From contig NZ_JAUEPM010000013.1 in assembly GCF_030406385.1 (NCBI RefSeq), forward strand, positions 1-50,159: DNA of 50,159 nucleotides, read 5' to 3'. Both the position numbers and the translations under genes were made by a program. The notes under the pieces are model-generated. The model searched no databases. It saw only the letters and a program-made list of their open reading frames with translations, and had not been told where the DNA came from. How positions within the stretch are numbered: position 1 is the first letter of the stretch; each line of letters opens with the position of its first letter. This document shows positions 7,099-16,400 of this stretch, piece after piece. Origin of the DNA: Microbacterium oryzae. GTDB lineage: Bacteria > Actinomycetota > Actinomycetes > Actinomycetales > Microbacteriaceae.

Positions 7099-9866
7099 GC
7101 GACCAAGGGGCGGTTCCCGACGACGCCGTGCGTCTGGACCCGCGTCGGCAGACGCCGCTCTACCGCTGGCTGTCCGCGCGGATGCTGCGCTTCGAAGCGC
7201 GCTCGCGCGCACGGGGCAGTCGCGGCGCCCGCTGGGGCATGCGCGCGATCTGGACGACGGTGGCTCTGGTCGGGCTGCTGCTGCTCATCGGTCCTGTGGT
7301 CAACGCGCCGCTCGAGCTCGACGACTACTACTCGAGCGCCGAGGACGCGGACGAGTCGTGGATCGCGCGCTCTTTCGAAGCCGACTACGAGGTGCAGCGG
7401 ACGGGCGACGGACGCCTGGAGCTCGAGGTCGAGGAGCGCGTGCAGGCGTTCTTCCCCGATGACGTCGACCTCCACGGCATCGAGCGCACGCTCGTCACCG
7501 AGCTGCACGGCCATGACCTGCGGCCCGAACTGATCGAGGCGACCCTCGACGGCTCGCCCGCGGAGGCCACGGTGGCGGACGCCGCCACCCGCACGACCTT
7601 CGCCATCGCCGCGGACGAGCGCCTCCGCGGCGACCACGAGGTCCTCCTCCGCTACACCCTGCACGACGTGGCGGCCGACGTCTACGACGAGTCGACCGGA
7701 CGCTGGCAGCAGACGCTCGAGTGGGACGCACTGGGGGTCGACTGGGCGCAGGGCACCCTCGACAAGCGGATCAGCGTCACGCTGCCCCGCGATCTGGACG
7801 AGGCGCAGCAGCGTCAGCCGCGCGCATCGCTCGCCTGGCTGCTGCTGAGTGCCGACATCGCACTCGAGCCCGACGCGGAGACCGCCGACACCGTCACCTA
7901 CGTCGCCACGAACGATCAGACGACACCGCCCTACGCGGAGTTCCGTCTCACCCTGAACTTCGTGCCCGGCACCTTCGCGATGCCCCCGCACACGCCGCTG
8001 TACTGGGTGATGGTGGTGGGGCCCTTCCTGCCCCTGCTGGTGTCGGCGGCGGTCCTCCTCCTCGCCCTCGCCGCGCGCGCGGTCGCCTGGGCGGATGCGC
8101 GCGGCCGCCTCTGGTACGTGGCGCAGTACGAGCCGCAGGCCGGCGTGTCGCCCGCACTGGCGAGCCACATCTGGGGCGGGTGGCGCGGCGCGGCTCTCGT
8201 GCGAGCGGTCGCGGCGTACCAGCGCGACCGGAGCGCCCGGCCCAAGCTCCTCCGCGAACTGCACCGCGCGGGCCGAGTGGGAGACGTCGTCGGCGCGCGG
8301 CTGCGCTTCCGTGCAGCTCCCGAGCGGCGCGAGCAACGGCAGCGCGGCCTCCGCAGGTCGACCGGCGGCGTCGTCCGCGACGGCTTCCTCGGCGCGGCCG
8401 TCGCCCTGCCGCTCGTGCAGGTCGGCCTCGCGCGGCAGCTCTCGCACCAGATGCCGCTGTCGGTCTACTGGTGGCCGCTCGCGATCGTCGCGGCCACCGC
8501 CATCCTCTCGGTCGTCGTCATCGTCATCGCGACGTCGGCCTTCCCGCTCACCCGCCGCGGCGCCTTCGCCCGCGAGCACCTGCTGGGGTTGCGGCAGTAC
8601 ATCGAGCAGACGCGCACGGCAGAGCAGACGACGCTGCGCGATCCGCTGCTGCCCTACGTCGTCCTGTTCGCCGGGGCGCGGGATGGCCGCCGCATCGTCG
8701 AGCGCGCTCTCGACGACGCCGGCGTCCCGCGCACCGCGGCGAGCGACCCGACGCTGCTCACGGGCGGTCGGCTCGCGATCCGCGCCGCCGCGATCCTCGC
8801 GCCGCTGGCGGCCATCCTGCTCGCCAACACCGTGCCGTCGCCCACGGTCGAGACCGCCGACGACTCGATCTTCGACGCCGACCTCGCCGGCGACTACGGC
8901 GCGTTCGTGCGCGCCTTCGACGCGACCGGCGAGCTGATTCCGACGGCGGACGGCGGGCTCTCGATGGAGGTCGAGGAGCGGTTGGAGATGGTGGTCGAGG
9001 ATCGCCACGAGGTGCCGCAGCTGCTGCGCGAATGGCGTGATCGCCCCGACGGGTCCCGCCAGGAGCTCGAGGTCGCATCCGTCGAGGTCGACGGAGCGGA
9101 GGTGCCCTTCGACACCGGCCGCCGGCACGGCAAGGCGTACCTGCGGACGGAGATCGCAGACGACTGGCCGGGGGAGCACGACGTCGTGGTGCGATACCGC
9201 CTCGCCGACGCAGCTGCGGCCATCCGCACCGCCGACGGATGGCGCGACGCGGTCACCTGGACCGCCCTCACGCCCGACTGGGACTGGGACTGGTCCGGCG
9301 TCGATGTGGACGTCGAGCGCGTGTCGTTCGAGCTGCGGGTGCCGCAGGGCATCGCCGCCGACGCCGAGGCAGTCGAGCCCCTCGACACGCCGTCGTGGAC
9401 GTCAGAGGATGATCCGCCGCTGCTCGAGGCGACCGAGGACGGCGACGCTGTCGTCTACCGCACGGCGCTCGCCGCCGACGACGACCAGTGGTTCTGGCTC
9501 TCGCAGGGGATGGCCGGGGTGCAGCTGCGGTTCGCCGAGGGCGCCTTCTCATCGGATGGGCGCGGACCGTGGATCCGCCACGCCGCGTGGCAGGCGACCC
9601 CGCCGATCCTGACGGTGGGGACGGGCCTCGTCGCACTCGCCGCTGCGCTTTTCGGCGTCCTGGGCGGCCGCCGTCTGCGCCCGGGTCTCGCTCGGGACGC
9701 CGCGCGCTGGCTCGCGCCGGGACTGGCGGTCACGCAGCTGGTGCTGTTCGTCTGGATGACGGCCGACGCCTCGGGGGAGGAGTGGTTCTTCATCTGGCCC
9801 GGCCTGCTGCTGCTCGCGAACCTCGCGGCCGCGGTCTGGTCGCTCATCGCCTCCCGGAAGCGGTGA
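7095..9866 (+). CDS. Duplicated DUF2207-type membrane protein
   Basis: A 923-aa membrane protein with two similar halves. Each half has an extracytoplasmic beta-rich domain: residues about 72-290 (ADYEVQRTGDGRLELEVEER) and 590-830 (FVRAFDATGE...LSMEVEERLE). The domains are preceded or followed by membrane segments near residues 49-68, 296-328, 453-484, 557-580, 838-858, 870-888 and 895-918. The halves share the EVEER motif and a later HD(V)-type turn (RGDHEVLLRYTL and PGEHDVVVRYRL), which points to internal duplication of a DUF2207 unit. The biochemical role of DUF2207 is unknown. The ATG overlaps the recN stop. In mycobacteria the same slot holds the SteA/SteB (Rv1697-Rv1698) pair, so this could be an unrelated replacement. 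Confidence 0.8.
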   Translation: MSDQGAVPDDAVRLDPRRQTPLYRWLSARMLRFEARSRARGSRGARWGMRAIWTTVALVGLLLLIGPVVNAPLELDDYYSSAEDADESWIARSFEADYEVQRTGDGRLELEVEERVQAFFPDDVDLHGIERTLVTELHGHDLRPELIEATLDGSPAEATVADAATRTTFAIAADERLRGDHEVLLRYTLHDVAADVYDESTGRWQQTLEWDALGVDWAQGTLDKRISVTLPRDLDEAQQRQPRASLAWLLLSADIALEPDAETADTVTYVATNDQTTPPYAEFRLTLNFVPGTFAMPPHTPLYWVMVVGPFLPLLVSAAVLLLALAARAVAWADARGRLWYVAQYEPQAGVSPALASHIWGGWRGAALVRAVAAYQRDRSARPKLLRELHRAGRVGDVVGARLRFRAAPERREQRQRGLRRSTGGVVRDGFLGAAVALPLVQVGLARQLSHQMPLSVYWWPLAIVAATAILSVVVIVIATSAFPLTRRGAFAREHLLGLRQYIEQTRTAEQTTLRDPLLPYVVLFAGARDGRRIVERALDDAGVPRTAASDPTLLTGGRLAIRAAAILAPLAAILLANTVPSPTVETADDSIFDADLAGDYGAFVRAFDATGELIPTADGGLSMEVEERLEMVVEDRHEVPQLLREWRDRPDGSRQELEVASVEVDGAEVPFDTGRRHGKAYLRTEIADDWPGEHDVVVRYRLADAAAAIRTADGWRDAVTWTALTPDWDWDWSGVDVDVERVSFELRVPQGIAADAEAVEPLDTPSWTSEDDPPLLEATEDGDAVVYRTALAADDDQWFWLSQGMAGVQLRFAEGAFSSDGRGPWIRHAAWQATPPILTVGTGLVALAAALFGVLGGRRLRPGLARDAARWLAPGLAVTQLVLFVWMTADASGEEWFFIWPGLLLLANLAAAVWSLIASRKR

Positions 9867-9868
9867 CG

Positions 9869-11149
9869 TCAGCCCCGTCGCTGCGCGAGCGCGTCCGCGA
9901 GGGCGGCGGCGGAGGCGGCGGTGCTGTCGATGCGCCAGTCGACCTCCTTGTCCTGGTGGAACCAGACGAAGCCGACGACGTCGGTCTGGGCGCCGAGGTA
10001 GGAGACGAGGGCCCTGTTCCAGTCGGCCTTCGAGCCGCCGGCTTCGGCGGAGCCGGTCTCGGCGATCAGGACGGGCTTGCCGGGAGCGAGGGCGCGCACC
10101 TGGGCGAGACCGTCGCCGAACAGGGCGGCGGGCGCGGTCCAGGTGCTCCACGCCACGGCGGTTCCCCAGTTGTAGGCGTCGAGCGCGACGACGTCCACGT
10201 ATGGCGCTCCCGGGTACAGGCTCGGGAGCGCGGTGGAACCGGCATAGGGGATGTTCGGGCTCCACACCCACTGCACGTTCGACGCTCCCTGGCTCTCGAG
10301 GACGTCGTGCACGTGCTGCCAGGCGGCGACGTACGAGCCGGCAGCGTTGCCGTTCGCCCCGTCGGACCAGGGGTACCAGTCGCCGTTCATCTCGTGCGCG
10401 TAGCGCAGGTAGACGGGCTTGCGCCAGCCAGCGAGGGCAGCACCCCACTGGCGCAGGTACGCGTCATACTCGCCTGCCGCGATCCGCGCGTTGGAGTAGG
10501 CGGGCTGGGAGACGCCGTCGCCCCATCGCCACGGCTCCCACGTGATCAGGCTGGTCGCTCCTCGGGCCGCGACGCTGTCGAGGTCGGCGAGCGGTGCGGG
10601 CTGCCCGAAGTCGTAGTACGACAGAACGATCGAGGGGCTCTCGCCCACCAGCGACGCGACGGTGTCGAGCTCGGCGTTCGCCTGGGCGCCGCCCGGAGTC
10701 GCGACGCCGAGCCGAAGCCGTGCGGAGCTGACCGCCGGAGTCGTCGGCGTCGGGCTCGAGGCCGATGTGTCGGGCGTCGATATCGAGGCGGGGCTGTACG
10801 TCACCGTGAAAGCGGCCGCGGCCCGGCTGGCTCCCGCCGTCGCGACGATGTCGACGGTGGCGCCGCTGGTCGAGGGGATCACGATGCTCGACGTGAAGTA
10901 GCCGGAGGCACTGGTGACGAATGCGACGCGCTCGCTCCCGGCGGTGAGGGTTCCCGCGGTCTTCTTGGCCATCCCCGTGCCGGTCACGGTCACGGCCGAA
11001 CCGACCGGGCCGGAAGCGGGTGAGAGGGTCAGAGATGCTCCGCCCGGGCCCGCCATCGCGGGCGAGCCGCCGACGAGCGTCCCGGTCAAGAGCGCGAGAC
11101 CGGTGACGAGCATCATCAGGGTCCGCAGGGCACGCTGCATGGAGCGCAT
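9869..11149 (-). CDS. Secreted GH26-like glycoside hydrolase (beta-mannanase type)
   Basis: This 426-aa protein begins with a signal peptide (basic MRSMQRALR, hydrophobic core, cleavage near AMA-GPGG). An IPT/TIG-type beta domain (about residues 40-120, [18 protein letters not shown]) and a Ser/Thr/Pro linker follow. A (beta/alpha)8 hydrolase domain occupies the last 290 residues. [13 protein letters not shown] carries the acid/base Glu of clan A GH26 enzymes, and PVLIAETGS near the C-terminus carries the nucleophile Glu. GH26 members cut beta-1,4-mannan or mixed glucans; substrate cannot be assigned. ATG 11149 has AAGGA five bases upstream. The gene runs against its neighbours and converges on the DUF2207 gene with a 2-base gap, so it looks inserted into the ancestral operon. 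Confidence 0.85.
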   Translation of the reverse strand: MRSMQRALRTLMMLVTGLALLTGTLVGGSPAMAGPGGASLTLSPASGPVGSAVTVTGTGMAKKTAGTLTAGSERVAFVTSASGYFTSSIVIPSTSGATVDIVATAGASRAAAAFTVTYSPASISTPDTSASSPTPTTPAVSSARLRLGVATPGGAQANAELDTVASLVGESPSIVLSYYDFGQPAPLADLDSVAARGATSLITWEPWRWGDGVSQPAYSNARIAAGEYDAYLRQWGAALAGWRKPVYLRYAHEMNGDWYPWSDGANGNAAGSYVAAWQHVHDVLESQGASNVQWVWSPNIPYAGSTALPSLYPGAPYVDVVALDAYNWGTAVAWSTWTAPAALFGDGLAQVRALAPGKPVLIAETGSAEAGGSKADWNRALVSYLGAQTDVVGFVWFHQDKEVDWRIDSTAASAAALADALAQRRG

Positions 11150-11268
11150 GTTCGTCCTTCTTCCGGACTCGGAAGGAGCATGTCCTCGCGAGATCCTCGC
11201 CGCATCGCCCACCCCCCGTGAGCAGGACCGAGGAAAGAATGCCATACGCGCGCGACCGCGGGGCGGTG

Positions 11269-11286
11269 AGCAGGTCACGACCTGCT
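11269..11286. promoter_or_regulatory. Perfect palindrome, candidate operator
   Basis: AGCAGGTC and GACCTGCT form 8-bp perfect arms around a 2-base AC centre. The site lies between the divergent starts of the hydrolase (11149) and pyrG (11413). It is 120 bases from the hydrolase start, where an operator for a carbohydrate-responsive repressor would be reasonable. No regulator gene is adjacent. Confidence 0.45.
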
Positions 11287-11398
11287 GAGAAGTCGCCCCA
11301 GACACGCTGCGACGTGACACGATGGCCCCGGAGCCGCGCAGGCATCCGCCGCTGTGAGCAGTCTGCGAGCAGCACAGCCCCTCCCGACCTCGCACTGT

Positions 11399-11404
11399 TA
11401 GGAT
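11399..11404 (+). promoter_or_regulatory. -10 element of pyrG promoter
   Basis: TAGGAT fits the actinobacterial TANNNT -10 consensus and ends 8 bases before the GTG at 11413. No Shine-Dalgarno sequence precedes the gene, so the mRNA is probably leaderless or nearly so. The -35 region is not recognisable. Confidence 0.6.
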
Positions 11405-11412
11405 CGAAGCCC

Positions 11413-13104
11413 GTGATGCAGACTTCTGAGGCACGGCGCGACGACACCACCAAGCAGATCTTCGTGACGGGCGGTGTCGTCTCCTCGCTCGGCAAGGGGC
11501 TCACCGCCGCGAGTCTCGGAAACCTCCTGACGGCGCGGGGCCTGCACGTCGTGATGCAGAAGCTCGACCCCTACCTCAACGTGGACCCGGGGACGATGAA
11601 CCCCTTCCAGCACGGCGAGGTCTTCGTCACCGACGACGGCGCGGAGACCGACCTCGACATCGGGCACTACGAGCGCTTCCTCGACATCAACCTGTCCGAG
11701 GCGGCGAACGTCACCACCGGCCAGATCTACTCGCAGGTCATCGCGCGTGAGCGTCGCGGCGAGTACCTCGGCGACACCGTGCAGGTCATCCCGCACATCA
11801 CCGATGAGATCAAGCGCCGCATGCGCCTGCAGGCCGAGGACGAGCCCCGCCCCGACGTCATCATCACCGAGGTCGGCGGCACGGTCGGCGACATCGAGTC
11901 GCAGCCGTTCCTCGAGGCCGCCCGCCAGCTGCGCCACGAGCTCGGCCGCGACAACGTCTTCTTCGTGCACGTGTCGCTCGTGCCGTTCATGGGCGCCTCC
12001 GGCGAGCAGAAGACGAAGCCGACGCAGCACTCCGTCGCTGCGCTCCGTCAGGTCGGCATCCAGCCTGACGCGCTCGTCCTCCGCAGCGACCGCCCCGTGA
12101 GCGAGGGCAACCGCAACAAGATCGCCCTCATGTGCGACGTGGACATCGAGGGGGTCGTCAACACCGTAGACCTGCCGAGCATCTACGACATCCCCTCCAC
12201 GCTCAACGAGCAGGGGCTCGACGCGTACATTGCGCGCCGCCTGGGCCTCGCGGAGAAGGCCGGCGACGTCGACTGGACTCGCTGGGGCAAGGTGCTCCAC
12301 GCGGTCCACAACCCCAAGCACGAGGTGACCATCGGCCTCGTCGGCAAGTACATCGACCTCCCCGACGCGTATCTCTCCGTCACCGAGGCGATCAAGGCCG
12401 GTGGCTTCGCGCAGGAGACCAAGGTCAACATCCGCTGGATCCCCTCCGACACCTGCCAGACGCCCGAGGGCGCGCGAGAGCAGCTCTCCTCGCTGGACGG
12501 CATCTGCGTGCCCGGCGGCTTCGGCATCCGCGGCATCGAGGGCAAGCTCGGCGCGCTGAAGTTCGCCCGCGAGCAGGGCATCCCGACCCTGGGTCTCTGC
12601 CTCGGTCTGCAGTGCATGGTCATCGAGTACGCCCGCGACATGGCCGGCATCGCCGAGGCCTCGTCGACGGAGTTCGACCCCGAGTCCACCGCCCCCGTCA
12701 TCGCGACGATGGCGGAGCAGGTCGACATCATCGACCGCGGCGACCTCGGCGGCACCATGCGCCTGGGGCTGTACCCCGCCCGCCTCGCGGAGGGGTCGCT
12801 CGCCGCGGACCTCTACGGCGCGGCGGAGGTGCAGGAGCGCCACCGTCACCGCTACGAGGTGAACAACGCCTACCGCGCTCAGATCGCCGAGGCGGGTCTG
12901 GTCTTCTCGGGCGTGAACCCCGATCTCGACCTCGTCGAGTTCGTCGAGCTGCCGCGCGACGTGCACCCGTACTACATCGCGACGCAGGCTCACCCCGAGC
13001 TGCGCTCGCGCCCGACCGACCCGCACCCGCTCTTCCGGGGGCTCATCGCCGCGGCCGTCGAGCGCAGCCACGCGAGCGAGCTGTTCGAGGTCGAGAACGC
13101 CTGA
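11413..13104 (+). CDS. pyrG: CTP synthase
   Basis: A 563-aa glutamine-dependent CTP synthase, which aminates UTP in the last step of pyrimidine nucleotide synthesis. The N-terminal amidoligase domain begins [17 protein letters not shown] (P-loop) and continues with [20 protein letters not shown] and [11 protein letters not shown]. The C-terminal class-I glutamine amidotransferase has GLCLGLQCM with catalytic Cys near residue 396 and a [11 protein letters not shown]is-Glu pair. GTG 11413 and ATG 11416 are adjacent in-frame starts; I give the GTG because it lies at the expected transcription start. The gene is followed without a gap by a NUDIX gene, as in M. tuberculosis (Rv1699-Rv1700). Confidence 0.97.
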   Translation: MMQTSEARRDDTTKQIFVTGGVVSSLGKGLTAASLGNLLTARGLHVVMQKLDPYLNVDPGTMNPFQHGEVFVTDDGAETDLDIGHYERFLDINLSEAANVTTGQIYSQVIARERRGEYLGDTVQVIPHITDEIKRRMRLQAEDEPRPDVIITEVGGTVGDIESQPFLEAARQLRHELGRDNVFFVHVSLVPFMGASGEQKTKPTQHSVAALRQVGIQPDALVLRSDRPVSEGNRNKIALMCDVDIEGVVNTVDLPSIYDIPSTLNEQGLDAYIARRLGLAEKAGDVDWTRWGKVLHAVHNPKHEVTIGLVGKYIDLPDAYLSVTEAIKAGGFAQETKVNIRWIPSDTCQTPEGAREQLSSLDGICVPGGFGIRGIEGKLGALKFAREQGIPTLGLCLGLQCMVIEYARDMAGIAEASSTEFDPESTAPVIATMAEQVDIIDRGDLGGTMRLGLYPARLAEGSLAADLYGAAEVQERHRHRYEVNNAYRAQIAEAGLVFSGVNPDLDLVEFVELPRDVHPYYIATQAHPELRSRPTDPHPLFRGLIAAAVERSHASELFEVENA

Positions 13105-13673
13105 TGGCGGAGGAGCTCCGCGACGAGCCGCATGAGGTCGACATCCTCTCGAGCGAGGTGGCGTTCCACGGCATCGTCTGGAACATCGTCGCGGACCGCT
13201 TCGCCTACGGCGACGGCGAGCTGACTCGGCAGTACCTCGACCACCCCGGGGCGGCGGCGATCGTCGCCCTCGACGCCGACGAGCGCGTCCTGCTCATCCA
13301 GCAGTACCGCCATCCGATCGGCGAGCGCGACTGGGAGCTGCCCGCCGGGCTGCTCGACGTCGAGGGGGAGAGCCCGCTGGCGGCCGCGCAGCGAGAGCTG
13401 GCGGAGGAAGCCGACCTCGAGGCGGGGGACTGGCAGGAGCTGACCGCCGTGCACCTGTCGCCCGGCGGCACGTCGGAGCTCATCCACCTCTTCCTCGCCC
13501 GCGACCTCCGCGCCACCGGCGCCGCCTTCGATCGCGAGGGCGAGGAGGCCGACATGCGCGTGGAGTGGGTGCCGCTGGACGAGGCCATCCGCGCCGTCGT
13601 GGAGGGCCGGTTCCGCAACGCGACGACGGCCATCGGCGTTCTCCTCACGGCCGCTCGACTCCGCGGCGCGTAG
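13104..13673 (+). CDS. NUDIX hydrolase, ADP-ribose pyrophosphatase type
   Basis: This 189-aa protein matches the ADP-ribose diphosphatase branch of the NUDIX family (ADP-ribose to AMP and ribose 5-phosphate). The Nudix box is AGLLDVEGESPLAAAQRELA followed by EEADL. It has one extra residue in the first spacer, as in the mycobacterial homologue at this locus, and Asp replaces the usual Gly after EEA. The catalytic REL-EE core is intact. QQYRHPIGERDWELPAG and LSPGGTSE are typical of ADPRases. The start overlaps the pyrG stop by one base (TGATG), implying translational coupling. It is equivalent to Rv1700 by position. Confidence 0.9.
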   Translation: MAEELRDEPHEVDILSSEVAFHGIVWNIVADRFAYGDGELTRQYLDHPGAAAIVALDADERVLLIQQYRHPIGERDWELPAGLLDVEGESPLAAAQRELAEEADLEAGDWQELTAVHLSPGGTSELIHLFLARDLRATGAAFDREGEEADMRVEWVPLDEAIRAVVEGRFRNATTAIGVLLTAARLRGA

Positions 13674-13680
13674 GGCGCAC

Positions 13681-14583
13681 GTGCGTCTCGACCGCGCGAT
13701 CGACGCGTACCTGCGCCATCTCACCATCGAACGCGGGCTGTCCGATCACACGATCGACGCGTACCGGCGCGATCTCGCCGGCTATGCGGGATGGCTCCAG
13801 GACGCCGGCGTGGCTGACCTCGACGCCGTCACCCCGGCGGTGGTGACCGAGTTCGCCGCCGCGCGCGCGTCGGAGGAGCCGCCGCCGGCGGCGTCGTCGC
13901 TGGCGCGGCTGCAGTCGTCGATCCGCGGTCTCCACCGCTTCCTCGTGCGCGAGGGGCTGGCACAGGACGACCCCGCGCAGCGGCTGCGCCCCCCTCGTCA
14001 GCCGCAGCGGCTGCCGAAGGCCCTCTCGATCGACGAGGTCGAGCGTCTGCTCGCCGCTCCGTCGCCAGATGAGCCGCTGGGTCTCCGCGACCGCGCGCTC
14101 CTGGAGCTGCTGTACGCGACAGGCGCCCGCGTGTCGGAGGCGATATCCCTCGACCTCGACGACCTCGCAACGGGCGACGTGCTGCGCCTGCGCGGCAAGG
14201 GCGACAAAGAGCGCATCGTGCCGGTCGGATCGTTCGCGCAGGAGGCAGTGGCGGCGTATGTCACGCGCGTGCGCCCCGAGCTCGCCGCGAAGGGCCGGGC
14301 GACCGCGAAGCTGTTCCTCGGAGCGCGTGGCGCCCCGCTCTCGCGTCAGAGCGCGTGGCTCGTCATCCAGGCGGCGGCGGAGCGCGCGCAGCTGTCGGCT
14401 CATGTCTCGCCGCACACACTGCGGCACTCGTTCGCGACGCATCTGCTTCAGGGCGGCGCCGACGTGCGCGTGGTGCAGGAGCTGCTGGGCCACTCCTCGG
14501 TCGCCACGACGCAGATCTACACCCACGTCACCGTGGACACCCTGCGCGACGTCTACGCGACGAGCCATCCCCGCGCTCGCTGA
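13681..14583 (+). CDS. xerD: Site-specific tyrosine recombinase XerD
   Basis: This 300-aa recombinase resolves chromosome dimers at dif together with XerC. It has an N-terminal SAM-like core-binding domain (residues 1-100) and a catalytic domain. Catalytic residues are all visible: Arg150 (GARVSE), Lys173 (GKGDKER), His245 and Arg248 (HTLRHSFATH), His271 (GHSSVATTQIYTH) and nucleophile Tyr280. These numbers nearly match E. coli XerD. GTG 13681 follows the NUDIX stop by 7 bases. Its position just before parA-scpA-scpB groups it with chromosome segregation functions, so it is the host Xer enzyme rather than a phage integrase. Confidence 0.93.
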   Translation: MRLDRAIDAYLRHLTIERGLSDHTIDAYRRDLAGYAGWLQDAGVADLDAVTPAVVTEFAAARASEEPPPAASSLARLQSSIRGLHRFLVREGLAQDDPAQRLRPPRQPQRLPKALSIDEVERLLAAPSPDEPLGLRDRALLELLYATGARVSEAISLDLDDLATGDVLRLRGKGDKERIVPVGSFAQEAVAAYVTRVRPELAAKGRATAKLFLGARGAPLSRQSAWLVIQAAAERAQLSAHVSPHTLRHSFATHLLQGGADVRVVQELLGHSSVATTQIYTHVTVDTLRDVYATSHPRAR

Positions 14584-14645
14584 CCGGACGGCCGCGGCGG
14601 TTCCCGGCACGCGGCGGGTGCTCACCGGCAGCGCAGGGAGGGCGT

Positions 14646-14651
14646 TTAGAC
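14646..14651 (+). promoter_or_regulatory. -10 element upstream of parA-like gene
   Basis: TAGACT matches TANNNT and lies 26 bases before the chosen ATG. The same hexamer precedes tRNA-Pro at 23566. An in-frame GTG at 14657, six bases after this element, could be an alternative leaderless start. Confidence 0.5.
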
Positions 14652-14677
14652 TCGACGTGGTTGCAACAGGACCAACC

Positions 14678-15568
14678 ATGACGGCGGAAGCAGGGGATTC
14701 GGTGGCGCGCAAGGCCCAGCAGGACGAGAGACCGATCGGACCGACCGGTCGTCCCTACCAGGGCTTCCCGACCCCGCCGAAGCTCGAGAGCCACGGCCCG
14801 GCTCGGATCATCGCGCTGTGCAACCAGAAGGGCGGCGTCGGCAAGACGACGACCACCATCAACCTCGCCGCGTCGCTGGCCGACTACGGGCGCAAGGTGC
14901 TCGCGGTCGACTTCGACCCGCAGGGCGCACTGTCGGCCGGGCTCGGCGTGCAGACGCACGACGTCACGACCATCTACGACCTGCTGCTCGAGCCCAAGCG
15001 CGACGCGCACGAGGCGATCGTGCACACGGCGGTCGAGAACCTCGACATCATCCCCGCCAACATCGACCTGTCGGCGGCCGAGGTGCACCTCGTCAACGAG
15101 GTCGCACGCGAGATGATCCTCGCCCGTGTGCTGCGCGGCATTGCGAACGAGTACGACGTCATCCTCATCGACTGCCAGCCCTCGCTCGGCATCCTCACCG
15201 TGAACGCGCTCACCGCCGCGCACGGCGTGCTCATCCCGCTCGAGTGCGAGTTCTTCGCGCTGCGCGGCGTGGCGCTCCTCATCGAGACCATCGACAAGGT
15301 GCGCGACCGCCTGAACCCGGCGATCGAGCTCGACGGCCTTCTCGCGACGATGTACGACTCCCGCACGCTGCACTCGCGCGAGGTGCTCGACCGCATCGTC
15401 GAGGCGTTCGGCGACCGCGTGCTCGAGACCGTCATCGGACGCACGGTGAAGTTCCCCGACGCGTCGGTGTCGGGCGTGCCGATCACCGAGTTCGCTCCCG
15501 AGCACCCGGCTGCGCAGGCCTATCTGAGGCTGGCGCGGGAGCTGGTGGCCCGTGGCGCCGTCGCCTGA
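14678..15568 (+). CDS. ParA-family ATPase next to scpAB
   Basis: A 296-aa deviant Walker-type ATPase of the ParA/MinD superfamily. The signature KGGVGKTTTTINLAASLA lies near residue 52, with the two lysines of the ParA Walker A. VDFDPQGALSAGLG is the A' motif and VILIDCQPSLGILT is Walker B. An N-terminal tail of about 45 residues, with Pro/Gly-rich GPTGRPYQGFPTPP, precedes the ATPase. The chromosomal parAB pair normally sits near oriC and no parB is present here. This is therefore the Rv1708-like paralogue that travels with scpAB, with a likely role in segregation or condensin loading. ATG 14678 has AGGA six bases upstream. GTG 14657 and GTG 14702 are alternatives. Confidence 0.88.
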   Translation: MTAEAGDSVARKAQQDERPIGPTGRPYQGFPTPPKLESHGPARIIALCNQKGGVGKTTTTINLAASLADYGRKVLAVDFDPQGALSAGLGVQTHDVTTIYDLLLEPKRDAHEAIVHTAVENLDIIPANIDLSAAEVHLVNEVAREMILARVLRGIANEYDVILIDCQPSLGILTVNALTAAHGVLIPLECEFFALRGVALLIETIDKVRDRLNPAIELDGLLATMYDSRTLHSREVLDRIVEAFGDRVLETVIGRTVKFPDASVSGVPITEFAPEHPAAQAYLRLARELVARGAVA

Positions 15569-16400
15569 CGCGGCGCACGACATCGCTCCGCTCGCCCCGC
15601 GCGCGGAGACAGATGGCGAGACCGGCTTCCGGGTCTCGCTGTCGAACTTCGACGGCCCCTTCGATCTGCTGCTGACCCTCATCTCGCAACGCGAGCTCGA
15701 CATCACGGAGATCGCGCTCAGCAAGGTCACCGACGAGTTCATCGGATACCTGCGCGAGCTGGGCCCCGACGAGGACCTCGATCAGGCCAGCGAGTTCCTC
15801 GTGGTGGCCGCGACGCTGCTGGACATGAAGGTCGCCGGTCTCCTGCCTCAGGGCGAGCTCGTCGACGCCGAGTCCGTGGCCCTGCTCGAGGCGCGCGACC
15901 TGCTCTTCGCGCGCCTGCTGCAGTATCGCGCGTTCAAGGAGGCGGCGGAGTGGTTCCGCGCCCGCCTCACTGCGGAGGACACGCGGCACGCCCGCGCGGT
16001 GCCGCTCGAGGAGAAGCATCGGGTCAAGACGCCCGAGCTCGTCTGGAAGCTGTCGAAGGACGAGTTCGCAGCCCTCGCCATGGCGGCCTTCGCCCCGAAG
16101 ACCCTGCCCCGCGTGGGCCTCGACCATCTGCACGCGCCCGCGGTGTCCATTCGCGGGCAGGCGGCGATCGTCGTGGGCAGGCTGCGCTCCCGCGCGACGA
16201 TGACCTTCGGCGAGCTCGTCGCCGACGTCGACCAGGTGGGCGTCGTCGTCGCGCGGTTCCTCGCCATCCTCGAGCTGTACCGCCACGCCGCGGTCGCGTT
16301 CGACCAGCCGGAGCCGCTCGGCGAGCTCACCCTCCGCTGGACGGCCGAGCAGTGGTCCGACGACATGCTCGCGACGCTGGGGGCCGACTATGACCGATGA
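15552..16400 (+). CDS. scpA: Segregation and condensation protein A
   Basis: This 282-aa kleisin subunit bridges SMC heads and binds ScpB to form bacterial condensin. The N-terminal hallmark FRVSLSNFDGPFDLLLTLIS is followed by ISQRELDITEIALSKVTDEF. A helical middle and a C-terminal winged helix (FGELVADVDQVGVVVARFLA) complete the fold. GTG 15552 lies inside the end of parA (17-base overlap), and the gene itself overlaps scpB by 11 bases. Both overlaps and length are typical of actinobacterial scpA. Confidence 0.95.
   Translation: MAPSPDAAHDIAPLAPRAETDGETGFRVSLSNFDGPFDLLLTLISQRELDITEIALSKVTDEFIGYLRELGPDEDLDQASEFLVVAATLLDMKVAGLLPQGELVDAESVALLEARDLLFARLLQYRAFKEAAEWFRARLTAEDTRHARAVPLEEKHRVKTPELVWKLSKDEFAALAMAAFAPKTLPRVGLDHLHAPAVSIRGQAAIVVGRLRSRATMTFGELVADVDQVGVVVARFLAILELYRHAAVAFDQPEPLGELTLRWTAEQWSDDMLATLGADYDR

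Noticed and set aside
14678..15568. Chromosomal origin partition locus (parAB)
   Set aside because: No parB or oriC genes are present; the gene sits with scpA and scpB, where a ParA paralogue is the known arrangement.
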